A stretch of DNA of 38,469 bases from Tepidimonas sp. UBA997 (GTDB lineage Bacteria; Pseudomonadota; Gammaproteobacteria; Burkholderiales; Burkholderiaceae_C), in assembly GCA_002291945.1 (NCBI GenBank), contig DBAZ01000016.1:1-38469 (forward strand), given 5' to 3'. The notes under the pieces are model-generated. The model saw nothing but the letters and a program-made list of their open reading frames with translations, had not been told where the DNA came from and made no database searches. Positions within the stretch are counted from its first letter, which is position 1; each line of letters starts with the position of its first letter. Of this stretch, positions 1-6,347 are shown piece after piece. The translations under genes were made by a program, and so were the position numbers.

Positions 1-601
1 CGCACAGCATCAGGGCCACGGCTGTGGGGTCGTCGCCCGAGTACACGGCAAAACGCTCGGGCGTTTCGCGGATCAGCCACTGAGCGCGTTCGATGTTGCC
101 GGTGGCTTCCTTGATACCCACGATGCCCGCCACTTGCGACAGGCGCAGCACGGTGTCGTGGGCCATGTCGGCCACCGTGCGGCCGGGCACGTTGTACAGC
201 ACGATGGGCAGGTCGCCGGTGGCTTCGGCGATGGCCTTGAAGTGCTGGTACTGGCCTTCCTGGGTTGGTTTGTTGTAGTAGGGAACCACTTGCAGTTGGC
301 AGTCGGCACCCACTTTTTTGGCAAAGCGGGCCAACTCGATCGCTTCGGCGGTCGAATTGGCACCGCAACCGGCCATGATGGGGCGGCGTCCGGCGGCCTG
401 CTCCACCGCCACGCGAATGATTTCGCAGTGCTCATCGACGGTCACGGTGGGGGATTCGCCCGTGGTACCAACCACGGCGATGCAGTCGGTGCCTTCTTCG
501 ACGTGCCAGTCGATCAGTTTGCGCAGGCTGGGGTAGTCCACGCTGCCGTCTTCATGCATGGGGGTGACCAGAGCCACAATACTGCCAGTGATCGGTGTCA
601 T
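1..601 (-). CDS. dapA: 4-hydroxy-tetrahydrodipicolinate synthase (partial, N-terminal ~200 residues)
   Basis: DapA condenses pyruvate with aspartate semialdehyde in the first committed step of the diaminopimelate/lysine pathway, in the cytoplasm. The visible N-terminus reads MTPITGSIVALVTPMHEDGS, followed by GTTGES near residue 45, YNVPGRT with the catalytic Tyr at about 136, and GIKEATGN with the Schiff-base Lys at about 164. The family is usually about 290 residues, so roughly the last 90 lie outside the window. The ATG at 601 gives the usual family N-terminus. No clear Shine-Dalgarno precedes it. The gene follows the methyltransferase gene by 40 bp on the same strand and may be co-transcribed with it. 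Confidence 0.96.
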   Translation of the reverse strand, partial: MTPITGSIVALVTPMHEDGSVDYPSLRKLIDWHVEEGTDCIAVVGTTGESPTVTVDEHCEIIRVAVEQAAGRRPIMAGCGANSTAEAIELARFAKKVGADCQLQVVPYYNKPTQEGQYQHFKAIAEATGDLPIVLYNVPGRTVADMAHDTVLRLSQVAGIVGIKEATGNIERAQWLIRETPERFAVYSGDDPTAVALMLC

Positions 602-641
602 AGGGGGGAGGTTAGCAAAAAAAGGGGTTCAAGTGCGCATT

Positions 642-1238
642 CTAACCAGCCGCACACAGGCCGGAGCGCAGGCCGTAGCGCGGGGAGGCGGTCGTTGCCG
701 AATGGCTCGGGCGGACGGCGCAAATCCGCTGTACAAAACGGTCGGGCTGGGTGAGGAAGCCGTCTTCGTAGGCGACGATGTGCAAGCCCAGACAGCGTTC
801 CAGCAATTCGCCGGGCTGGAGCAGAAAATCGGGCCGCGATGGCTTGCCGACGCTGGCGTTGCCGTGGGCAAACGTCTCGTAAATCAGCAAACCGCCCGGG
901 GCCAGGCTGGACAAGATGTGGGGCCACAAGGGGCGCCACAGGTAGTTGGTCACCACCACCACGTCAAACGTCTGTCCGTCCAGCGGCCAAGGTTGGTTTT
1001 CGAGATCGGCGCAGACGGGGCGCACCAGAGGGGCCAGATCGTGCAGCAGTGCCAGCGCCTCGGCATCCCGATCCAGTGCCGTGACCCGGCAGCCTTGCCG
1101 CGCCAGCCAGCGGCTGTGCCGCCCGTAGCCGCAGGCCAGATCCAAAGCGCTTGGGCCACCGGGGCGATCGTCGGCAATCAGGTGCGTCCACCGGCAGACC
1201 CAGTCGGACGGGCTCAGGGCAGTCTCGGGCAAGCTCAT
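642..1238 (-). CDS. Class I SAM-dependent methyltransferase
   Basis: This 198-residue protein has the glycine-rich SAM-binding motif I, ALDLACGYGRHSRWLA, at about residues 31-46. An acidic residue follows at the end of strand 2 (TALDRD), and there is a motif IV-like stretch, FDVVVVTNYLWRP. The layout is that of small TehB/type-11 methyltransferases with a Rossmann-like fold. The substrate cannot be read from the sequence. The ATG at 1238 directly follows the TGA of the upstream 43-codon gene (TGAATG), which implies translational coupling. The arginine- and alanine-rich C-terminal tail shows no recognisable domain. Confidence 0.85.
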   Translation of the reverse strand: MSLPETALSPSDWVCRWTHLIADDRPGGPSALDLACGYGRHSRWLARQGCRVTALDRDAEALALLHDLAPLVRPVCADLENQPWPLDGQTFDVVVVTNYLWRPLWPHILSSLAPGGLLIYETFAHGNASVGKPSRPDFLLQPGELLERCLGLHIVAYEDGFLTQPDRFVQRICAVRPSHSATTASPRYGLRSGLCAAG

Positions 1239-1370
1239 TCAGAAACAGGCCCACAGGTGGTCGGCCAGTTTCAGCAGCAGATAAGGGTGGCCGTACAGAC
1301 TGAAAATGCCCACTAAGGCTACGCTGGCGACCGACCCGCCCAGCACACCCTTGATTATTTCGGGTTTCAT
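1239..1370 (-). CDS. Small predicted membrane protein, 43 residues, unknown function
   Basis: A short reading frame fills the whole gap between the MFS transporter gene and the methyltransferase gene. Its ATG overlaps the transporter stop codon (ATGA). Its TGA directly precedes the methyltransferase ATG. The product starts MKPEIIKGVLGGSVASVALV and continues with one hydrophobic segment of about 20 residues (roughly 8-27), then a second, mildly hydrophobic stretch ending HLWACF. The main support is the exact stop-start packing on both sides, which is typical of a translated operon member. No family is recognised. It may be a single-pass membrane peptide, perhaps acting with the transporter; that role is inference only. 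Confidence 0.65.
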   Translation of the reverse strand: MKPEIIKGVLGGSVASVALVGIFSLYGHPYLLLKLADHLWACF

Positions 1371-2617
1371 GGCGCTGCCCCGGCCACCCGTTGCGGGCCG
1401 CGCTGGATCGGGTGCTCCCGGATCGGCCAGTTCACCACGGCGGCCAACAGTCCGAGCGCAATCGCGATCACCCAGACGATGTGGTAGTTGCCCGTGAGGT
1501 CGTACAGCAGGCCACCCAGCCACACGCCCATGAAGCTGCCAATCTGATGGCTGAAGAACACGAACCCGCCCAGCATGGACAGGTGAGCCACCCCGAACAC
1601 CTGAGCCACGATGGCATTGGTCGGTGGCACGGTGGACAGCCAGAGCAAACCCATGGCGCTGGAGAATAGATAGACCGTCCAGGGCGTCAGCGGGGCGAGC
1701 AGAAACAGGCTGATCGCTAGCGAGCGGGTGAGGTAGATGAAGGACAGGATTTTGCGTTTGGGCAGCTTCTGGCCCAGCACCCCGGCGGCGTAGGTGCCGA
1801 AGATGTTGAACAGCCCGATCAAGGCCAGCGCATAACTGGCCACGTGCGGCTCCAGACCGTTGTCTTTCAGGTAGCTCGGCATGTGTACCGCTATGAAAAC
1901 CACCTGAAAGCCGCACACGAAGTAGCCAGCCATGAGCAACTGGAAACTCCGGTAGCCAAAGGCCTCCCGCAGCGCTTGCAGGATGGATTGTTCGCGCTTG
2001 GCCGGGGTGGCGTTGGCTTCAAAGCCGGGTTCGCGCAAGCCCCACGCCAGCGGTGCCATGACCAGCGCCACCGCACTCAAGATGAGCAAGGCTTCCTGCC
2101 AGCCAAACTGGATGATCAGAAACCCCTCGATCGGCACCATCAGGAACTGCCCGAACGAGCCTGCAGCGGCGGCAATGCCCATCGCCCACGAGCGCCGCTC
2201 AGCCGGAATCTGCCGCCCTATGATGCCGTAGATCACGGCATACGTGGTGCCCGCCTGGGCCGCGCCGATCAGCACGCCGGTGGTCAGGGCAAACGTCAGG
2301 GTGGTGCTGGACCAGGCCATGCCAACGAGGCCCAAGGCGTACAGCAGCGCCCCCACCACAAGTACGCGGAAGCCGCCAAACCGGTCGGCCAACATGCCGG
2401 CAAAAATCCCGAAAACCCCCCACGACAGGTTCTGGATGGCAATCGCAAAGGAAAAGGTTTCGCGCGTCCAGCCCTGTTCTTGGGTGATGGGCAACAGCCA
2501 CAGCCCGAAGCCGTGCCGTATGCCCATCGACAGGGTGACGATGGCCCCACCGCAGAGCAGTACCTGGAAAGCAGAAAGTCGCCGGGGAACGGGGGATGGA
2601 TGTGGGGCAGACGGCAT
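1367..2617 (-). CDS. MFS transporter, monocarboxylate/OFA-like
   Basis: This 416-residue protein has about twelve hydrophobic segments. The MFS motif A appears between helices 2 and 3 as GMLADRFGGFRV (residues 74-85). A hydrophilic central loop near residues 198-218 separates the two six-helix halves. The N-terminal RHGFGLWLLPITQEQGWTRE resembles the oxalate/formate antiporter and monocarboxylate-transporter-like branch, so a small organic acid is a plausible substrate, but the sequence does not settle it. It is an inner-membrane protein. The gene opens a tightly packed minus-strand run (transporter, small peptide, methyltransferase, dapA) and is divergent from parE across a repeat-rich region of 200 bp. 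Confidence 0.9.
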   Translation of the reverse strand: MPSAPHPSPVPRRLSAFQVLLCGGAIVTLSMGIRHGFGLWLLPITQEQGWTRETFSFAIAIQNLSWGVFGIFAGMLADRFGGFRVLVVGALLYALGLVGMAWSSTTLTFALTTGVLIGAAQAGTTYAVIYGIIGRQIPAERRSWAMGIAAAAGSFGQFLMVPIEGFLIIQFGWQEALLILSAVALVMAPLAWGLREPGFEANATPAKREQSILQALREAFGYRSFQLLMAGYFVCGFQVVFIAVHMPSYLKDNGLEPHVASYALALIGLFNIFGTYAAGVLGQKLPKRKILSFIYLTRSLAISLFLLAPLTPWTVYLFSSAMGLLWLSTVPPTNAIVAQVFGVAHLSMLGGFVFFSHQIGSFMGVWLGGLLYDLTGNYHIVWVIAIALGLLAAVVNWPIREHPIQRGPQRVAGAAP

Positions 2618-2676
2618 CTGTGCATGCTAACCCATTTGGGCCGGTCGCGTCGGCTCGGCGCAGCACCGCCCGACAC

Positions 2677-2760
<84 letters not shown>

Positions 2761-2803
2761 GAGCATCAGCAGCACCAGAGCCCTGCGCCCGATGGTGGCT
2801 CTC

Positions 2804-2809
2804 TACAAT
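2804..2809 (+). promoter_or_regulatory. Candidate -10 element of parE, implying a leaderless or near-leaderless mRNA
   Basis: TACAAT, five of six matches to the sigma70 -10 consensus, ends only 8 bp before the parE ATG at 2818. A start point 6-8 bp downstream would fall on or next to the start codon. No Shine-Dalgarno is present in front of the ATG, which fits leaderless initiation. No good -35 is seen at 16-18 bp spacing. Confidence 0.45.
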
Positions 2810-2817
2810 CGTGCTCC

Positions 2818-4800
2818 ATGACGGATCGCCCCCTTACACCACAGGCCCCGGCTTATGCCGAGGGATCCATTCGTGTGCTCAAAGGCCTGGAGCCGGTGCA
2901 GCAGCGCCCGGGCATGTACACCCGCACCGACAACCCCTTGCACATCGTGCAAGAAGTGCTGGACAACGCCGCCGACGAAGCCCTGGCAGGCCACGGCAAA
3001 AAGATCAAGGTGGTGCTGCACACCGACGGTTCGGTCAGCGTCGAGGACGACGGCCGCGGCATACCGCATGGCCTGCACCCGCAAGAGAACGCCCCCGTGC
3101 TGGAACTGGTTTTCACGCGCTTGCACGCGGGCGGCAAGTTCGACAAGGGCAAGGGCGGGGCCTACAGCTTCTCAGGCGGGCTGCATGGCGTGGGGGTGAG
3201 CGTGACCAACGCCTTGGCCACCCGGCTGGAAGTATCCAGCCACCGTGAGGGCCATGTGGCACGCATCGCCTTCGCTGGCGGCGATGTGGTCGAGCCCTTG
3301 ACCCGGCACCGAGCGGTCGAGGGCGACCGCAAACAAGGCACCACGGTACGGGTCTGGCCCGATGCCAGATACTTCGAGTCGGCGACGCTGCCGCTGGGCG
3401 AGTTGGCGCATCTGCTGCGCAGCAAGGCCGTGCTGATGCCGGGCGTGACCGTCAGCCTGACCCACGAAAAGACCCGCGACACGCAGACCTGGCAATACAA
3501 GGGCGGTCTGCGCGACTACCTGCAACAGGCGCTCGGCGGCGAGCCGGTGATTCCGCTGTTCGAAGGCGCAGGCTATGCGGATGCAGGGCACGACAGCTTT
3601 GCCGACGGCGAGGGCGCGGCCTGGGCGGTGGCCTTCACCGAAGACGGCGCACCGGTTCGGGAGAGTTACGTCAACCTGATTCCCACCAGCGCGGGCGGCA
3701 CCCACGACAGCGGGCTGCGCGACGGCCTGTTTCAGGCGGTCAAGGGCTTCATCGAATTGCACGCCCTGCTGCCCAAGGGGGTGAAGCTGCTGCCCGAGGA
3801 CGTGTTTGCCCGCGCCAGCTATGTGCTTTCCGCCAAGGTGCTCGACCCCCAGTTCCAAGGCCAGATCAAGGAGCGGCTGAACTCGCGCGATGCCGTACGG
3901 CTGGTCAGCCACTTCGTGCGCCCGACGCTGGAGTTGTGGCTCAACCAGCATCTGGACTACGGCAAAAGGCTGGCGGAACTCGCCATCAAGGCCGCGCAAA
4001 GCCGCCAGAAGGCAGGCCAGAAGGTGGAAAAACGCAAGGGCAGCGGCGTGGCCGTGTTGCCGGGCAAACTGACCGACTGCGAAAGCCGCGACCTCAACCA
4101 CAACGAGCTGTTCCTGGTGGAGGGCGACTCGGCCGGGGGCAGTGCCAAAATGGGCCGCGACAAGGAATGTCAGGCCATTCTGCCCTTGCGTGGCAAGGTG
4201 CTCAACACCTGGGAGGTCGAGCGCGACCGCCTGTTTGCCAACAACGAGATACACGACATATCGGTGGCCATCGGGGTGGACCCGCACGGCCCCCACGACA
4301 CGCCTGACCTCGGCGGTCTGCGTTATGGCAAGGTGTGCATCCTGAGCGACGCCGACGTGGACGGCTCACACATCCAGGTGCTGCTGCTGACGCTGTTTTT
4401 TCGTCACTTTCCCAAGCTCATCGAGGCCGGGCATGTCTATGTGGCCCGCCCGCCGCTGTACCGGCTGGACGTACCGGCGCGGGGCAAAAAGCCCGCCAGC
4501 AAAGCCTATGCGCTGGACGAAGGCGAACTCGCCGCCATGCTGGACAAATGTGCCAAGGACGGCGTGCCGCGCGAAAAATGCCAGATCAGCCGCTTCAAGG
4601 GCTTGGGCGAGATGAACGCCGAGCAACTGTGGGACACTACCCTCAACCCCGACACGCGCCGCTTGCTACCGGTGCAACTGGGGGGGCTGGACTTTGCCAC
4701 CACCGAGGCCCACATCACCGCGCTCATGGGCAAAGGCGAAGCCGCCGCCCGGCGCGAACTGCTCGAGCGCCACGGCGACGCGGTGGAGGTCGATATCTGA
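2818..4800 (+). CDS. parE: DNA topoisomerase IV subunit B
   Basis: ParE is the ATPase subunit of topoisomerase IV, which unlinks daughter chromosomes together with ParC. The 660-residue product has the GHKL ATP-binding motifs EVLDNAADEALAG (about residues 44-56), the DDGRGIP motif and GGLHGVGVSVTNAL. It also has the TOPRIM motifs EGDSAGGSA and DADVDGSHI. The C-terminal part ends RRELLERHGDAVEVDI, as expected for ParE rather than the longer GyrB. The start at 2818 gives the normal family N-terminus. The frame stays open upstream to 2596 through the hexanucleotide repeat, but that extension would be low complexity and is unlikely to be native. parC follows 1.5 kb downstream on the same strand. 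Confidence 0.97.
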   Translation: MTDRPLTPQAPAYAEGSIRVLKGLEPVQQRPGMYTRTDNPLHIVQEVLDNAADEALAGHGKKIKVVLHTDGSVSVEDDGRGIPHGLHPQENAPVLELVFTRLHAGGKFDKGKGGAYSFSGGLHGVGVSVTNALATRLEVSSHREGHVARIAFAGGDVVEPLTRHRAVEGDRKQGTTVRVWPDARYFESATLPLGELAHLLRSKAVLMPGVTVSLTHEKTRDTQTWQYKGGLRDYLQQALGGEPVIPLFEGAGYADAGHDSFADGEGAAWAVAFTEDGAPVRESYVNLIPTSAGGTHDSGLRDGLFQAVKGFIELHALLPKGVKLLPEDVFARASYVLSAKVLDPQFQGQIKERLNSRDAVRLVSHFVRPTLELWLNQHLDYGKRLAELAIKAAQSRQKAGQKVEKRKGSGVAVLPGKLTDCESRDLNHNELFLVEGDSAGGSAKMGRDKECQAILPLRGKVLNTWEVERDRLFANNEIHDISVAIGVDPHGPHDTPDLGGLRYGKVCILSDADVDGSHIQVLLLTLFFRHFPKLIEAGHVYVARPPLYRLDVPARGKKPASKAYALDEGELAAMLDKCAKDGVPREKCQISRFKGLGEMNAEQLWDTTLNPDTRRLLPVQLGGLDFATTEAHITALMGKGEAAARRELLERHGDAVEVDI

Positions 4801-4838
4801 CGTGCGTGCGAGTGCAGCCCTCGAGCGGCCGCAGCGGG

Positions 4839-5237
4839 TCAGCGCGTCGCCCGGCGACGCCGGGGCGGATAGCGCCACCAGGCCCAAGCGACCAGCAAAC
4901 CGTAAGCGGTGTACAAAAGTGCAAACACCCACAAAGGGGCTTGGTAATAAATCAGCCACTCCACCCAGTGCTGCACGAAGCTGGTCTGGTAGATCGTTTG
5001 GCCCGCCTGTTGACGCAGCCAGATTTCGAGGTAAGTCAGGGGGCAATAGCGCCCCAGCCAGGCCTGCAAGGCAACCACGCCGATGGCACACAGGTGCAGG
5101 GTGCGCCAGCCCAGCCGGTTGACCCAGCCCCAACCGCGCCCATTGCCGATCAAGATGGCTGGTAGCCCGAGCACCACAAAGACGACCACCCCCAAGTGCA
5201 GCATCAGCACCAGGTCGGCCAGCAGGGCGTAGTTCAT
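4839..5237 (-). CDS. DUF2784 family membrane protein
   Basis: This 132-residue protein has about four hydrophobic helices. It starts MNYALLADLVLMLHLGVVVF and contains the family-like signature RYCPLTYLEIWLR near the middle, followed by a short amphipathic segment and a last helix, APLWVFALLYTAYGLLVAWA. The C-terminus is a basic tail, RYPPRRRRATR, probably cytoplasmic. The pattern matches DUF2784, a family of small inner-membrane proteins of unknown function. The gene sits 13 bp downstream of the Pmp3-like gene on the same strand and is convergent with parE. Confidence 0.8.
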   Translation of the reverse strand: MNYALLADLVLMLHLGVVVFVVLGLPAILIGNGRGWGWVNRLGWRTLHLCAIGVVALQAWLGRYCPLTYLEIWLRQQAGQTIYQTSFVQHWVEWLIYYQAPLWVFALLYTAYGLLVAWAWWRYPPRRRRATR

Positions 5238-5250
5238 GGCAGGGGCGGGG

Positions 5251-5445
5251 TCAGGGCTTACGACCCAGCGCCTGCCGAATCTTCTGGTCGGTTTTGTACT
5301 GGCTCAGCGCATAGACCGACCACAGGGCAGCGGGTATCCAGCCGATGAGGGTGATTTGCAGAATCAGGCAGATGATGCCCGCAAATGGCCTGCCGATGGT
5401 GAAAAACTGCAGCCAGGGCAGCAAGATGGCGAGGAGCAGGCGCAT
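5251..5445 (-). CDS. YqaE/Pmp3 family membrane protein
   Basis: This 64-residue protein has two hydrophobic helices: MRLLLAILLPWLQFFTIG, then GIICLILQITLIGWIPAALW. A polar tail, SQYKTDQKIRQALGRKP, follows. This matches the Pmp3/YqaE/UPF0057 group of small membrane proteolipids, which have been linked to membrane-potential and salt stress in some organisms. The exact role here is not visible. It lies between the VOC-protein gene (29 bp upstream) and the DUF2784 gene (13 bp downstream), all on the minus strand, so the three are probably one transcript. Confidence 0.8.
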   Translation of the reverse strand: MRLLLAILLPWLQFFTIGRPFAGIICLILQITLIGWIPAALWSVYALSQYKTDQKIRQALGRKP

Positions 5446-5474
5446 GGTGATGGAGGTCGATTATTTGGGGGCGA

Positions 5475-5867
5475 CTATTTGGGTCGATACAGTGCGCAGA
5501 GCTTGTGGCCGTCCGGGTCGCGAACGTAGGCCAGGTACAGCGTCCCCGCAGGCCCTTGCCGGGGGCCCGGCGGCGATTCGATCGAAGTGCCACCGTGGGC
5601 CACAGCCGTATCGTGGAACAGCCTGACCTGTTCTTCGGTCTGGCACTTGAACCCGATGGTGCTGCCGTTGCCGCAGGTTGCGGGCTCATGGTTGAGCGGC
5701 TGAGTGACCGAGAAAGTGGCGCCATCGTGGCGGTAGAACAGCCGCACATGGCCCGTGCCCGAGGTGTTGCGCACGCCTTCGCCGGCACCGAGGACGCCCA
5801 GCACGGCGTCGTAAAAGCGCTTGGATCTGTCTATGTCGTTAGAACCCAGCATGATGTGACTGAACAT
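5475..5867 (-). CDS. VOC family protein (glyoxalase/bleomycin resistance fold)
   Basis: This 130-residue protein begins MFSHIMLGSNDIDRSKRFYD, the usual first beta strand and helix of the vicinal-oxygen-chelate fold. The first metal-ligand position is His4. The second half carries TIGFKCQTEEQVRLFHD and ends with YLAYVRDPDGHKLCALYRP, the typical closing strand of glyoxalase-like single-domain proteins. The substrate is unknown. The ATG at 5867 was chosen because GGAGA lies just upstream at suitable spacing and the product starts exactly at the fold. A longer frame reaching 6044 adds about 59 unrelated residues and is rejected. Confidence 0.85.
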   Translation of the reverse strand: MFSHIMLGSNDIDRSKRFYDAVLGVLGAGEGVRNTSGTGHVRLFYRHDGATFSVTQPLNHEPATCGNGSTIGFKCQTEEQVRLFHDTAVAHGGTSIESPPGPRQGPAGTLYLAYVRDPDGHKLCALYRPK

Positions 5868-6036
5868 GAAAACGTCTCCGGTTGAAAGGTTCCATGATGC
5901 CAGCAAATGCTCAACCCATTGGGGATATGGATGAAAGATGGCTTGATGCTCATGTCCGAGTAGGTGTGGCATGGTTTGCAGTTTAAGCTTGGCACTCATG
6001 GACAATAAGGCGTGAGCTTTGATTTGATGGGTGGTG

Positions 6037-6347
6037 CTGGGCAATCTGGATCAGACCGTTTTTGGCGAACCTGCTTACCCTGGCGTGGAGGCCAAGGCAG
6101 CGCATCTGCTTGATTTTGTGATCAAGAATCCCCGTTTGCTGACGGAAATAAGCGCAGTGGTGCGTTCCTGTTTGTGGATTTCTTGAACCGAAATGGGCGC
6201 TTGCTGGATGCGCAAGGCATTCCTGTGATCAATGACATAGGCTTGGCTGCGCTGGCGTTGCTGGTGGCAGAGTCCGACCCTGCTCAAAAAGAAACAATGA
6301 TCCGGCTGGTGATGAGCATGCTGGCCCCTGTGGAAACCGAAAAATGA
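6037..6347 (+). pseudogene. Fic/Doc-family remnant, frameshifted and 5'-truncated
   Basis: Two adjacent frames together encode the C-terminal part of a Fic/Doc protein. Frame one (6037-6129) reads LGNLDQTVFGEPAYPGVEAK and on to LLDFVIKN. One base appears to be missing in the CCCC run at 6130-6133. The other frame then reads PFADGNKRSGAFLFVDFLNR, the Fic catalytic core motif, whose expected His codon falls at the lesion. It continues through VINDIGLAALALLVAESDP to VETEK. The 5' part of the gene is absent, and an in-frame TGA lies six codons upstream. The TGA at 6345-6347 overlaps the parC ATG (ATGA). Base composition is less GC-rich than the flanking genes, suggesting foreign origin. The stretch 5868-6036 shows nothing else recognisable. 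Confidence 0.75.

Noticed and set aside
3172..4296. 374-codon frame antisense to parE
   Set aside because: It is a composition shadow of parE with no recognisable motif or start signal.
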